A stretch of 64,000 nucleotides of DNA, taken from the NCBI RefSeq assembly GCF_024138715.1, contig NZ_CP092074.1, positions 4,774,001 to 4,838,000 on the forward strand. Direction: 5' to 3'. Position numbers and translations under genes: made by a program. The notes below the pieces were generated by a model, which was given only the letters and a program-made list of their open reading frames with translations, had not been told where the DNA came from and made no database searches. Shown in pieces: positions 51,856 to 61,256 of the stretch (position 1 is the first letter of the stretch; every line of letters begins with the position of its first letter). This DNA comes from Emticicia sp. 21SJ11W-3 (GTDB lineage: Bacteria; Bacteroidota; Bacteroidia; Cytophagales; Spirosomataceae).

Positions 51856-52593
51856 ATGCACCGTCTTAAAAAACTATTATCTCAATTATACACAGGCTGG
51901 TGCCTTTTTTGGTTTGTATTAATCTTTCTGCTGTTATATCCGGTTGTTTACATTAGCCTTCAAAAAGAAAACTGGAAAGTTGTGGCCCATCATTGCAACC
52001 GTATCTGGGGGCATATCTTTTTCTTTCTGGCGGGCATGCCTGTAAAGATTATTTATGAAGCCGAAATAGACCCTAAAAAGACCTACGTTTTTTGTGCCAA
52101 CCACTTCAGTTATCTTGACATTGCCCTGATGGGCACCGTACTCAAAAATTACTTTGCATTTGTAGGCAAAAGCTCCGTAAAAAACATACCCTTGTTTGGT
52201 TATATGTTTACGCAGCTGCATATTCAGGTAGACAGAAGTAGTAAAGGTAGCCGTACCAAAGCCTTAACCCGTTCTATAAAAGCGCTGAAATCTGGTAGAA
52301 GTATTATGATTTTCCCGGAGGGGGGCATTCATTCTACCAGTTTTCCGCAGATGGTTCAACCATTTAAAGACGGGGCCTTCTCAATGGCCATTGAAAACCA
52401 GGTTCCTCTGGTTCCTGTTTCGCTGGTAGATAACTATAAGGTAATGCCTGAAATACTGATGTGGCCTCACCAGATACGGGTGGTTTTCCATGCCCCGATA
52501 GACACAACAGGTTTAACAAAAAAAGACCTGTACGACCTGAAAACACAAGTTTACGGCGTTATTCAGGGCACATTAGATAAATATAAAGCCTAA
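51856..52593 (+). CDS. plsC: 1-acyl-sn-glycerol-3-phosphate acyltransferase (PlsC-like)
   Basis: A 245-aa membrane-bound enzyme adding the second acyl chain in phospholipid synthesis. It has an N-terminal membrane helix, catalytic HxxxxD in NHFSYLD, the substrate motif FPEGGIHST and the late PVSLVD block. Several acyltransferases share this fold, so the acceptor is likely but not certain. Confidence 0.88.
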   Translation: MHRLKKLLSQLYTGWCLFWFVLIFLLLYPVVYISLQKENWKVVAHHCNRIWGHIFFFLAGMPVKIIYEAEIDPKKTYVFCANHFSYLDIALMGTVLKNYFAFVGKSSVKNIPLFGYMFTQLHIQVDRSSKGSRTKALTRSIKALKSGRSIMIFPEGGIHSTSFPQMVQPFKDGAFSMAIENQVPLVPVSLVDNYKVMPEILMWPHQIRVVFHAPIDTTGLTKKDLYDLKTQVYGVIQGTLDKYKA

Positions 52594-52692
52594 AGCTCAT
52601 CATTTTTAAGTATTAGTCTTACATTTGCACCGCCCGTAAATAAGAGTTTTTCAGCTACATTATTACGGTTTAAATATTGCAGAAAAAACAGT

Positions 52693-52983
52693 ATGAAAAT
52701 AGAACAACAAACTGTAAAGAAAATAGCCCATCTGGCGCGTTTGGAACTAACCGAACAGGAAGAGGTAAAAATGGTAGAGGATTTATCTAAAATTCTTGAC
52801 TGGATGGATCAGTTGAAAGAGCTGGACACAACCGAAGTTGCACCATTAACCCACATGAGCGAAGAAGTGAATGTGTTCAGAGAAGACGTGGCTAACAACC
52901 AGCTTTCGCGCGAAAAAGGTCTTAAAAATGCACCTAAGCAAGACGGCGAATACTTTCTGGTACCTAAAGTAATTGAGCAATAA
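52693..52983 (+). CDS. gatC: Glutamyl-tRNA(Gln)/aspartyl-tRNA(Asn) amidotransferase subunit C
   Basis: A 96-aa protein of normal length. KKIAHLARLELTEQE and DLSKILDWMDQLKELDTTEVAPL are the family hallmarks; C-terminal NAPKQDGEYFLVPKVIEQ is also typical. It helps hold GatA and GatB together; those genes are not in this window. Its stop abuts the stop of the convergent membrane-protein gene. Confidence 0.95.
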   Translation: MKIEQQTVKKIAHLARLELTEQEEVKMVEDLSKILDWMDQLKELDTTEVAPLTHMSEEVNVFREDVANNQLSREKGLKNAPKQDGEYFLVPKVIEQ

Positions 52984-53580
52984 TCAGTAAGCCTGCTGCT
53001 GTGCCGCCCTGCCAAAACAAAGCAGGCTTATAGCCAGCAGGTAATGGTAAAGATTGGTACTGTCTATAAAACTGTTTGCCATAAAGTTCTTATTGAAAGT
53101 ACCGGCAATAAGCGCTACCACAGCTAAAAGCAGCCATACAGATGCCTGCTTTGCCACTCTAAACAACCCCCATAGCCCGGCTAAAAATACAACAGGTATT
53201 GAAACCGTCAGAATTGTATTGAGCAGCGCATAATTTTCGGTTAGTCTTACTACGCTAAAAGTTACCAAACCTAAAGCCAGAACCTCATATACCGGTAAAG
53301 CCGGCATTGGTTTTCTGAGCGCCAGAAACACACTGGCAAACACCAAACCAAATGCCCCGATGGTACCTGCCGTATGCTGAAAAAGTTCAGATATTTTAAA
53401 CGCAGAAGGCATCACCCCCAAAAAACGAAGTGTACCAAACAAAGCAGCTAAAGTAACAGACAAAACAAAGGCACCCCAGCTTAAGCAAACAGGCAAAGGA
53501 AGCCTGAGCAGATAGCGGAAAAACACAAAAATGCCCGTTAGTGTCAGCACAGCGTCTGATATGGCATGAGATAGTTCCAT
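52984..53580 (-). CDS. Multi-helix membrane protein (DUF6962-like)
   Basis: About 198 residues with some 6-7 membrane helices and no recognised catalytic motif. The frame is open to an ATG at 53607, but that ATG directly follows a terminator T-run. The ATG at 53580 (MELSHAISDAVLTLTG) is therefore the better start. Function unknown. Confidence 0.7.
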   Translation of the reverse strand: MELSHAISDAVLTLTGIFVFFRYLLRLPLPVCLSWGAFVLSVTLAALFGTLRFLGVMPSAFKISELFQHTAGTIGAFGLVFASVFLALRKPMPALPVYEVLALGLVTFSVVRLTENYALLNTILTVSIPVVFLAGLWGLFRVAKQASVWLLLAVVALIAGTFNKNFMANSFIDSTNLYHYLLAISLLCFGRAAQQQAY

Positions 53581-53613
53581 TGGCTGAGTAAGGTGGTTAA
53601 AAATCATAAAAAA

Positions 53614-53639
53614 AGGAAGTACCCCTTAGAATACTTCCT
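53614..53639 (-). terminator. Terminator after the ROK kinase gene
   Basis: 8-bp stem AGGAAGTA/TACTTCCT (53614-53621 with 53632-53639) followed by seven T on the minus strand. Confidence 0.85.
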
Positions 53640-53659
53640 GCAAAATCTCTATCCAAAAA

Positions 53660-54568
53660 TCAGAAACACAAGCTTGCTGCACCCAGGAGGCCGGCATCAT
53701 TGCCCAATGTTGCTTTTCTGATACTTAAAGTCTTCAGGTAATAAGGTGTAAGCCAGTATTCCAGCTGTTTATTGATTGACGGCATGATATAGTCAAATGA
53801 AGCAGATAAGCCACCACCAATCAGAATAGTAGTAATGTCAAGGATTCTAATCATAGACACCAGACCACTGCCAAGCATTTCTCCTACTTCGTCGAATATC
53901 TTTTGTGCCAGCTCATCGCCCTCTGCTGCTGCCGCTACCAAACCGGTGGTTGAGATTGTACCGTCTGCAGGCAATTGGGTTTTACCGTTATAGTTTTTTC
54001 GCATGGCGTTGGCCAGGTCAAGCAACTCATTTTTACCTATATTACGTTCTAATACTTTGCCGTGTTTTGACGGAATATGACCAGGCTCCATTGCATTACC
54101 GCCACCGCCTTTAAATACCTGCTTGTCTATAATCGCTGCTCCGCCGATACCTGTACCCAGCGTAACCATGATATAATCTTCCGGGATATCGCCTTCGCCA
54201 AAGTAGTATTCGCCCAAAGCCGCAGCGTTTGCATCATTCTCAAGGAAGAAATCATGATTCGGGAAACGCTCTTTCAAATCCGGAATAATCGTTATACCGT
54301 TTATTTCAGGAATGGCAGTAATTTCAATTAATGTAGAACGGTCTCTGGTTATCAGACCCGGAACACCGATCCCAATTTTCTGCACGGTTTTATTTTCTGT
54401 TAACTGAATAGCAATAGCATCGCCCAAGCGTTCTATAAAATGTCCTGATTTACGCCAGCTTGCAGTATCATGACTATAAAAATTAGAAAGTTTACCTGTT
54501 TCTGATTCAACAATGCCCATTTTGACATTTGTGCCGCCTATATCAATTCCCAAATATTCAGTTGCCAT
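53660..54568 (-). CDS. ROK-family sugar kinase (glucokinase-like)
   Basis: A 302-aa cytosolic kinase. The phosphate loop is LGIDIGGTNVKMG, catalytic ENDANAAALGEYYFGEG is present, and GTGIGGAAII and the sugar-contact EPGH follow. It phosphorylates glucose or a related hexose with ATP. The usual ROK zinc motif CxCGxxGCxE after EPGH is absent; there it reads GKVLERNIGKNELLD. Specificity is uncertain. Confidence 0.9.
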   Translation of the reverse strand: MATEYLGIDIGGTNVKMGIVESETGKLSNFYSHDTASWRKSGHFIERLGDAIAIQLTENKTVQKIGIGVPGLITRDRSTLIEITAIPEINGITIIPDLKERFPNHDFFLENDANAAALGEYYFGEGDIPEDYIMVTLGTGIGGAAIIDKQVFKGGGGNAMEPGHIPSKHGKVLERNIGKNELLDLANAMRKNYNGKTQLPADGTISTTGLVAAAAEGDELAQKIFDEVGEMLGSGLVSMIRILDITTILIGGGLSASFDYIMPSINKQLEYWLTPYYLKTLSIRKATLGNDAGLLGAASLCF

Positions 54569-54698
54569 TTATTATAGTTTTGTTATTTTATTCGGTTTAA
54601 GTATCCTAGTTTATAATTTTCAACAGGTGTTTTCATATTTCCCTCAAAATTAAAAATAAATCTTAATCAAGATAATTTGTAGCAAGGAAATATTACAA

Positions 54699-55451
54699 TT
54701 ATACGCTAATCAGGGCAGATTTATCCCCGTCAGATACCTCCCATTCCATTTCAAACAAATCAGCCAGATGGCGCTTTAGTTTTTCGGCCACTTCGTCTAT
54801 TTCTACCAGGCGGCCCAGTTCCAGAGCCAATGAGGTTACGGCCTTGTCGTCAATACCGCAGGGTACTATATTACTGAAATAATCCAGATCGGTGTTTACA
54901 TTCAATGCAAAGCCGTGCATGGTTACCCATCGGCTCGACTTCACGCCCATTGCACATATCTTACGTGGATTCTTCTGTTCTTTATAATCAATCCATACGC
55001 CTGTCAGGCCGTCAATTCTTCCGGCATCAATACCAAAATCAGCCAGTGTACGTATAATTCCTTCTTCCAGTAAACGCATATATTTGTGTATATCGGTAAA
55101 GAAGTTTTCAAGGTCAAGTATCGGATACCCCACCAGCTGGCCCGGCCCGTGATACGTGATGTCGCCGCCACGATTGATTTTATAGAATCGGGCTTCTTTC
55201 GCTGCAAGTCCCTGCTCGTCCAGCAGCAGGTTTTCCATTTTTCCGCTTTTGCCCAGCGTGTATACGTGCGGATGCTGGCAAAAAAGCAGATAATTGTGTG
55301 TAAGTAATTGTTGCTCAGGGCTAAGACTTCTGTTTTTTACTTTCAGGTCTATGATTTCGGCAAAGAGTTTTTCCTGAAAATCCCAGCCATTCTGGTAGTC
55401 AATGAGACCTAAATTAACAAACCTTACTTTTTTATTAATAATATTATTCAT
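54699..55451 (-). CDS. lipB: Lipoyl(octanoyl) transferase
   Basis: Moves octanoyl from acyl carrier protein to lipoyl domains. Family marks are GGDITYHGPGQLVGYP, KICAMGVKSSRWVTMHGFALNV with the catalytic Lys, and VPCGIDDKAVTS with the catalytic Cys. The start at 55451 fits the family; the longer open frame to 55529 would run into the divergent GNAT gene. Confidence 0.93.
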   Translation of the reverse strand: MNNIINKKVRFVNLGLIDYQNGWDFQEKLFAEIIDLKVKNRSLSPEQQLLTHNYLLFCQHPHVYTLGKSGKMENLLLDEQGLAAKEARFYKINRGGDITYHGPGQLVGYPILDLENFFTDIHKYMRLLEEGIIRTLADFGIDAGRIDGLTGVWIDYKEQKNPRKICAMGVKSSRWVTMHGFALNVNTDLDYFSNIVPCGIDDKAVTSLALELGRLVEIDEVAEKLKRHLADLFEMEWEVSDGDKSALISV

Positions 55452-55459
55452 CAGTTTTG

Positions 55460-55467
55460 TAACTTTG
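55460..55467 (+). promoter_or_regulatory. TAnnTTTG -7 box overlapping the lipB/GNAT gap
   Basis: TAACTTTG lies only 4 bp before the GNAT ATG at 55472. If used, the GNAT mRNA would be almost leaderless. Confidence 0.35.
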
Positions 55468-55471
55468 TGAT

Positions 55472-55930
55472 ATGAATACAGGTGCAAATGTAACGATTCG
55501 GGTAGGAACCATTGCCGAATGCATAGCAATTTCTAAGCAAATCCCTGAATTTATGCAGGGAAACTATGAAGAAAAAACCTACGAAGAACGCTTATTTAAC
55601 ACCAGATTCCTGATTTTAGTTGCGCTTGCCAACCAAACACCTGTAGGGTTTAAAGTAGGGTATCAACGCGATAACGACGGCAGTTTTTACACATGGCTGG
55701 GAGGTGTTTTACCAGCTTACAGAAAGCTACAGATTGCGCAGAAACTGGCCGACCAACAGGAAGCATGGGCCAAAGAGCAGGGATTTAATGCTATTGTGCT
55801 GAAAACCCGCAACCGGTTCAGACCCATGCTGACATTTGCACTGAAAAACGGATACTGCATTGAAATGGTTGAACCAAAAGCAGAAATTGAAGATTATAGA
55901 ATTATTCTCCGTAAGAAATTAGTCACTTAG
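55472..55930 (+). CDS. GNAT-family acetyltransferase (152 aa)
   Basis: A small cytosolic GNAT protein with WLGGVLPAYRKLQIAQKLADQQEAW as the acetyl-CoA loop and helix, and FALKNGYCIEMVEPK at the end. Acceptor unknown. Followed by peptide deformylase after 16 bp. Confidence 0.85.
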   Translation: MNTGANVTIRVGTIAECIAISKQIPEFMQGNYEEKTYEERLFNTRFLILVALANQTPVGFKVGYQRDNDGSFYTWLGGVLPAYRKLQIAQKLADQQEAWAKEQGFNAIVLKTRNRFRPMLTFALKNGYCIEMVEPKAEIEDYRIILRKKLVT

Positions 55931-55946
55931 CATTTTTAAGAATACA

Positions 55947-56522
55947 ATGATTTATCCAATATTAGCCTATGGCGACCCGGTTCTGAGAAAAGAAGCACGT
56001 GATATTGTGCCGGGTGAAATTGATGTGAAAAAACTGGCCGAAGACATGTTTGAGACCATGTATAAGGCATCGGGCGTTGGGTTGGCTGCACCGCAAATCG
56101 GGCTTGACCTACGCATTTTTGTAGTAGATGGCACCCCGATTAACGAAGGAGCCGAAACTGACGAAGATATTGATGAGTCGCTCATAAATTTTAAAAAAGT
56201 GTTTATCAATGCCGAAATCATTGAAGAAGACGGCGATGAATGGGCCTATGAAGAAGGATGCCTGAGCATACCGGGTATCCGTGCGGATGTTTACCGCCCT
56301 GAGTTTGTAACCATCAGGTATTTTGATACCGACTGGGTAGAACATACCGAAACCTTTGAAAGCATGGCTGCCAGGATTATCCAGCATGAATATGACCACA
56401 TTGAAGGTATTCTGTTTACAGACCTGATTACGCCTCTGAAAAAACAAATGCTGAAGAAAAAACTGGCCAATATTACTAAAGGTGATGTGGATGTAGATTA
56501 TCGCATGAAATTCCCTAAGTAA
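55947..56522 (+). CDS. def: Peptide deformylase
   Basis: Removes the formyl group from new proteins. The three motifs are all present: GVGLAAPQIG, EEGCLSIPG and QHEYDHIEG, whose Cys and two His bind the metal and whose Glu is catalytic. The 191-aa length is slightly above usual because of an acidic insert around residues 55-70 (NEGAETDEDIDES). Followed closely by the nitrilase gene. Confidence 0.96.
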   Translation: MIYPILAYGDPVLRKEARDIVPGEIDVKKLAEDMFETMYKASGVGLAAPQIGLDLRIFVVDGTPINEGAETDEDIDESLINFKKVFINAEIIEEDGDEWAYEEGCLSIPGIRADVYRPEFVTIRYFDTDWVEHTETFESMAARIIQHEYDHIEGILFTDLITPLKKQMLKKKLANITKGDVDVDYRMKFPK

Positions 56523-56530
56523 TCAATCAG

Positions 56531-57328
56531 ATGGCTGAAACTACCACCGCCCAACAGGATTTAAGCGTTACGCTTGTGCAAACCCATTTGTACTGGGAAG
56601 ATGCCACAGCCAACCGTGCCATGCTGGAAGAGAAGATATTTGGTATAACAGCGCCTACTGATATAATTATACTACCTGAAATGTTTACCACTGGGTTTAC
56701 TATGGCTCCGGCCAAGGTTGCTGAGCCCATGAACCTGCACACTACCCGCTGGATGCAACAGATGGCTGCCCAGACCGGGGCCGTAATAACGGGTAGTGTG
56801 GTTATAAAAGAACACAATAAATTTTACAACCGCCTGCTTTGGGTAAGCCCTGATGGCCAGGTTGACACCTACGATAAACGCCACCTTTTCAGGATGGGCA
56901 ACGAGCATGAGGTGTATAGTGGTGGCTCTCAAAGGCTTATCAAAGAACTGAAAGGCTGGAAAATCTGCCCGCTTATTTGCTACGACCTCCGTTTCCCGGT
57001 CTGGAGCCGCAACACCAACCTTGCGTATGATGTTCTCATTTATGTAGCCAACTGGCCTCAGGTCCGCATGTATCCGTGGGACTCCCTGCTGGTAGCACGT
57101 GCCATAGAGAACCAGAGCTATATGGTAGCAGTAAACCGTGTTGGCCTTGATGGAAACGATGTTCCACATGCAGGGCATTCGGCTGTTATTGATTTCGCGG
57201 GAAATGTGTTATTCCGCGAAGTTGACCACGAAATACTACATACACATACGCTCAATAAAACAGCTTTAGACCAATTCCGCCGAAACTTCCCTGCGCATCT
57301 GGATGCCGACAGTTTCAATATTTACTAA
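56531..57328 (+). CDS. Nitrilase-superfamily omega-amidase (YafV-like)
   Basis: A 265-aa cytosolic hydrolase. The catalytic triad is visible: Glu in PEMFTTGF, Lys in YDKRHLF and Cys in LICYDLRFPVW. CYDLRFP is typical of omega-amidase/YafV proteins, which hydrolyse alpha-ketoglutaramate-like amides in metabolite repair. It starts 8 bp after def. Confidence 0.9.
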   Translation: MAETTTAQQDLSVTLVQTHLYWEDATANRAMLEEKIFGITAPTDIIILPEMFTTGFTMAPAKVAEPMNLHTTRWMQQMAAQTGAVITGSVVIKEHNKFYNRLLWVSPDGQVDTYDKRHLFRMGNEHEVYSGGSQRLIKELKGWKICPLICYDLRFPVWSRNTNLAYDVLIYVANWPQVRMYPWDSLLVARAIENQSYMVAVNRVGLDGNDVPHAGHSAVIDFAGNVLFREVDHEILHTHTLNKTALDQFRRNFPAHLDADSFNIY

Positions 57329-58051
57329 TCAGGCTTCCTGTAAAACCGGTTTTACGGCTTTTACATTAAACTTCAATCTGTACTTTTTCAGTATTCTGGC
57401 AGCAACTACCCCTATTGCAACTCCGGGTAAAACCCAGGTCAGTATAAATACAAAGGCGGGTGTGCCGGCAGGCAAATATCTGGGTACAATGTTTACGCAA
57501 AAGGCCGTTAGCGCAGCCGAGTAAGCCCCCATCATTTTGCCTCCATGCCCTAAAAACCAGTGCATTTTCTCGGGTTTCTGATACCCGAGGTAAATTTTCA
57601 AATCTCCATAGGCATTAAAAAGGCAAACTATACCGAAGATGGCAAAAAGAATGGCCAGTCCATTGAATCCCTCCGGATGCAGAAATCCATAAACAGAATA
57701 GCCCAACATTACCACACCGCACAAACCCACGGCCCAGGCAGCAACCCAGTCAATTAATTGCGGAACAATAGCCTTTTTCATACTCAATAACCTTTTGCCC
57801 GAAAAATTAGGGTAAAAACTAATGATGCCTATTGTAAGAAAGAACTGATACTTCAATTGTGCGGGGTAAATAACAAAGAAAACAATAGTAGTTACAAACA
57901 CCCCCAGCATAGCCCAATAGAATATCTTACCACTTATGTTATGTGCCTTTTTGCCCTTTTCGGCTATCATAGCTACCAAGCCGGTAGATAAAGAAAGGAA
58001 TCCGCAGATAACGTGTATTACCAAAAAGAAATTGAAAATTAGCTTTTCCAT
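57329..58051 (-). CDS. Multi-helix membrane protein (DUF2306-like)
   Basis: A 240-aa protein with about 7 membrane helices and few charged residues. The order HNISGKIFYW, then LDLKIYL-like GDLKIYLGY and WFLGHGGKMMGAY, is common in Bacteroidota DUF2306-like proteins. No catalytic role is evident. Stop abuts the nitrilase stop. Confidence 0.7.
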   Translation of the reverse strand: MEKLIFNFFLVIHVICGFLSLSTGLVAMIAEKGKKAHNISGKIFYWAMLGVFVTTIVFFVIYPAQLKYQFFLTIGIISFYPNFSGKRLLSMKKAIVPQLIDWVAAWAVGLCGVVMLGYSVYGFLHPEGFNGLAILFAIFGIVCLFNAYGDLKIYLGYQKPEKMHWFLGHGGKMMGAYSAALTAFCVNIVPRYLPAGTPAFVFILTWVLPGVAIGVVAARILKKYRLKFNVKAVKPVLQEA

Positions 58052-58096
58052 AGTTTTGTATTTTTCTAAATTGAAAGAATAATAAAAAAAGGCTTA

Positions 58097-58528
58097 TCAG
58101 AATGCCATCAGACCAATAGCAATTATTTTGTTTTCATTTACATCAAAGGCGCATTGGTCAAAGTTCGGAGGCCCCATCAGCATAGTTACGTTCGAGAACC
58201 CAAAAGGCTCTGCCGGCATTTCTCCGTTCATGTCCAGTTGTTTATTATCGTTCAGGTCCTGATACAACACAATGGCATATTTACCTTCCAGTATATTCTC
58301 AAACTTTAAAGATACCTCACCGGCAGGGGTTACTTCTGCAATGGCAGATTTGATACCCCCTCTCGGGAAACTACCAGCATCATTGGTGATAGAAGCATAA
58401 ACTTTGCCCTGGCGCAACTGAATGCCGTTTACTACTACGGTAACACTATATTTGTTTTGTGCAAAAGAAATAGTAGAAACAAGACCAAGAATGGTTGAAA
58501 AAGCAATGGTTCTGATTAGATTCTTCAT
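58097..58528 (-). CDS. Secreted DUF2141 protein
   Basis: The start at 58528 gives a clean signal peptide (MKNLIRTIAFSTILGLVSTISFAQ). The rest is a single beta-sandwich DUF2141 domain with LRQGKVYASI, EGKYAIVLYQDLNDNKQLDMN and EPFGFSNV. Such proteins are exported and of unknown function. The longer open frame to 58567 lacks a signal-like start. Confidence 0.85.
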   Translation of the reverse strand: MKNLIRTIAFSTILGLVSTISFAQNKYSVTVVVNGIQLRQGKVYASITNDAGSFPRGGIKSAIAEVTPAGEVSLKFENILEGKYAIVLYQDLNDNKQLDMNGEMPAEPFGFSNVTMLMGPPNFDQCAFDVNENKIIAIGLMAF

Positions 58529-58701
58529 CGGATTGATTGATTTAAGTTCGTGTTTTTGATGACACAAATGTATATCAGACCAATAAATGACACCAAATGA
58601 AAGGGCTGGTTATCAATCCTTTGGGATGTTTGACAAAGCAGAGGGGAGATTGACAGGCTTGAGGGAAGAATGACAAAGCCGGTTGTTTTAACCGCTAATG
58701 A

Positions 58702-59553
58702 TTATTTAAGTTTATCGACAATTTCAGAATACTTGCGGGCTACAGGAATAGTCAATTCAAACAGTTGCAAATGCAATTTATACCCCTGGGCATTACCGGT
58801 TACCTTCTCAACCTTGCTGAGATTAACAATGTAAGACCTGTGGCAACGCACAATAGCGGGCTGGTTTATCTGGTTTTCTAAACGAGTGAGACTACTTCTC
58901 AGTAAAACTTTTTGAAGGGTTTGTGCCTGATTGTAGACTACAGTAGAATAATTGTCTGATGACTCAATAAAAAGCAAATCGTCAGCTTTCAGCTCTAAAA
59001 CATCTTTCTCGTTTTCGGCTATCAGTTTTAAAGTAATTCCTTTTTCTTCTTCTTTTGTGGTAGCATTAACTGCTTGCACTATGATAGTCTGATTATATTT
59101 TTTAAGCTGAATAATATAGTTAGACATTACCCCGAAAGAAATGGGTATCAGGCCAATTAGCGCTACAATAAAGAACATTGCCAGAAAGCCCGTAACTGAA
59201 AACGGAACATAGCTGAAAAAAAAGCTGGAATACAGCATATTGGCAATTGTAATAAGCGCAAGCAGCAGCAATATATCTGCAATTTCTTTCCAGACAACCC
59301 ATACTTTTTCATGGTAGACACGCGGAAAAACCGAAGGCAGAACAAACCGATGTATAGCTGTGCAGATACTGACAATAGCCCCAAAGCCTGTCAGTACCCA
59401 AATTTTATAAGGATGCTCCCATTCGCTGAGGCCAAAAGGCTGAAAAATGATAAAAAACAGGGCTACGCCGCTTCCCTCTGCCAAACTTTTCCAGAAACGG
59501 TTTTTTCCGGACTTATGGTGAAAAGGATACGGCTGCTGTAAGATTTTAAACAT
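58702..59553 (-). CDS. Membrane-anchored LytTR transcriptional regulator
   Basis: A 283-aa protein. Four membrane helices occupy about residues 28-150, and a LytTR DNA-binding domain about 180-280 (ELKADDLLFIESSDNYSTV, VRCHRSYIVNLSKV). It senses through the membrane part rather than a receiver domain. It follows the rhomboid gene by 2 bp in an operon with the polyprenyl synthase. Confidence 0.9.
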   Translation of the reverse strand: MFKILQQPYPFHHKSGKNRFWKSLAEGSGVALFFIIFQPFGLSEWEHPYKIWVLTGFGAIVSICTAIHRFVLPSVFPRVYHEKVWVVWKEIADILLLLALITIANMLYSSFFFSYVPFSVTGFLAMFFIVALIGLIPISFGVMSNYIIQLKKYNQTIIVQAVNATTKEEEKGITLKLIAENEKDVLELKADDLLFIESSDNYSTVVYNQAQTLQKVLLRSSLTRLENQINQPAIVRCHRSYIVNLSKVEKVTGNAQGYKLHLQLFELTIPVARKYSEIVDKLK

Positions 59554-59555
59554 TA

Positions 59556-60173
59556 CTAAAAACTATTGGCAATTTTGCTGATGAATAGCGTAATGATAGA
59601 CGGATACGAAAGCGTAACAAATACAACACCCCACAAAGCACCGTAGATGTGCGCCGTATGGCCAATGTTGTCGTACTGTTTTTGAGCCATGTATCTTGAA
59701 TACAATAAATACAAAATACCAAATATCCAGGCCGGAATTATAGGAGGCAAAGGAATAAAGCCCATTTTGGCAGTGGGCTCAAACATAATAAAGGCAAAAA
59801 CTACCGAGGCTACCCCGCCCGATGCACCAAGCGCATTGTAACCCGAGTTATTTTTCTTCCTGAAAGTATCTGGTAAATTGGCTACTATAATGCCCGTCAA
59901 ATAAAGTAACAAATAAAAGAATCCGGCTTTGGCACCGAATATAGCGCCAAAATATGCCTCTACGCCGTCGCCGAATATGTACAAACTGAACATATTAAAG
60001 AACAAATGCCCGAAGTCGCCGTGCAAAAAGCCCGAGGTGAGCAATCGCCACCACTCGTTGCGGCGGTGTACTGTGTAAGGATTAAGGATATACTGGTACG
60101 TCAATCTACTATTGCTGAATGCAGCAATACTTACTACCGACGTAACAATAATAATAATAATGGTTATAGACAT
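59556..60173 (-). CDS. Rhomboid-family intramembrane serine protease
   Basis: A 205-aa protein with six helices. The catalytic Ser lies in GASGG, the His in GHTAHIYGALWG, and the helix 2 motif is SGFLHGDFGHLFFNMFSL. All expected active-site features are present. Operon with the polyprenyl synthase (6 bp gap) and the LytTR gene (2 bp gap). Substrate unknown. Confidence 0.92.
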   Translation of the reverse strand: MSITIIIIIVTSVVSIAAFSNSRLTYQYILNPYTVHRRNEWWRLLTSGFLHGDFGHLFFNMFSLYIFGDGVEAYFGAIFGAKAGFFYLLLYLTGIIVANLPDTFRKKNNSGYNALGASGGVASVVFAFIMFEPTAKMGFIPLPPIIPAWIFGILYLLYSRYMAQKQYDNIGHTAHIYGALWGVVFVTLSYPSIITLFISKIANSF

Positions 60174-60179
60174 TGCGGT

Positions 60180-61154
60180 TTAGTTTTCGCGTTCAATCAG
60201 CATTTGTATCAATTCCAGCAAGGGCTGTTTCTTTTCAGCCGGAGCCTCCAGTTTCTCAAGGTCTTTCAGCCCTCTGTTAAAGTAATCGTTCATTCTGGCC
60301 TCAGCCAGTTGCCTGATGCCAAGCGAATCATAAATGGTAGTTACTGCCGTAACCTTTTCATTTTTATCAAAAACCGGGGCTGCAAGCCATTGGTGCAATT
60401 CTTTCTCTTCTGCCCTACCCTTGGCCTGTGCAAGTGCTTCTATCAATAAAAACGTTTTTTTGTTTTCAATTATATCTCCGCCTACCTGTTTGCCAAATTT
60501 CTCCGGGTCGCCGTACACATCAAGTATGTCATCCTTCAGCTGAAACCCTATACCCAGATTGGTACCTATTTCAAACAATAATTTTGTGGTGGTTTGGTCA
60601 GCTTTGGCTATCATTCCACCTAATTCAAGCGCAAACCCTAATAAGACAGAGGTTTTCTGCCTGATCATCTCAATATACTCCTCTTCCGTTACATCGTTAC
60701 GGGTAGCAAAGTTCATATCCTGCTGCTGGCCTTCGCATACTTCGGCTGCTGTGCGGTTAAATCTTTTAATTACCTGCTTAAATATAAGGTCGTTCACGTC
60801 AGTCAGTAATTCATAGGCACATATCAGCATTACGTCACCAGAAAGAATAGCTACATTCGGGTTCCATTTTTCATGAACAGTTGGTTTTCCACGCCTTAAA
60901 GGGGCTGCATCCATGATGTCGTCATGCATCAGGGTGAAATTGTGGAATACCTCTACCCCAATGGCCGGGCGAATGGCTTGTTGCCAGTTATCTGAGAATA
61001 TATGGGTAGCCATAACCGTAAGTAAAGGGCGTATCCGCTTACCGCCGATAGACATCAGATAATCAATGGGTTGATACAACTCTGCCGGGCTATCGCCATA
61101 CTGCAGATTCCTGATTTCGTTATCAATGGCGCTAAAAAAAATCTTTGTGGGCAT
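60180..61154 (-). CDS. Polyprenyl diphosphate synthase
   Basis: A trans-prenyltransferase making long isoprenoid diphosphates for quinone or carrier lipids. The first Asp-rich motif is LMHDDIMDAAPLRRG and the second QLKDDILDVYGD. Chain length is not evident. I start at the ATG at 61154; the open frame reaches a TTG at 61178. Confidence 0.92.
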   Translation of the reverse strand: MPTKIFFSAIDNEIRNLQYGDSPAELYQPIDYLMSIGGKRIRPLLTVMATHIFSDNWQQAIRPAIGVEVFHNFTLMHDDIMDAAPLRRGKPTVHEKWNPNVAILSGDVMLICAYELLTDVNDLIFKQVIKRFNRTAAEVCEGQQQDMNFATRNDVTEEEYIEMIRQKTSVLLGFALELGGMIAKADQTTTKLLFEIGTNLGIGFQLKDDILDVYGDPEKFGKQVGGDIIENKKTFLLIEALAQAKGRAEEKELHQWLAAPVFDKNEKVTAVTTIYDSLGIRQLAEARMNDYFNRGLKDLEKLEAPAEKKQPLLELIQMLIEREN

Positions 61155-61256
61155 CTTTTTTGTAGAAGTAAGCAACAAAATAAATTAAACTTGGCAACAC
61201 TACCAAGTTGCAGGCATATATAAACCTGTAAATTGCAATGGTTTAGCAGATAAACG

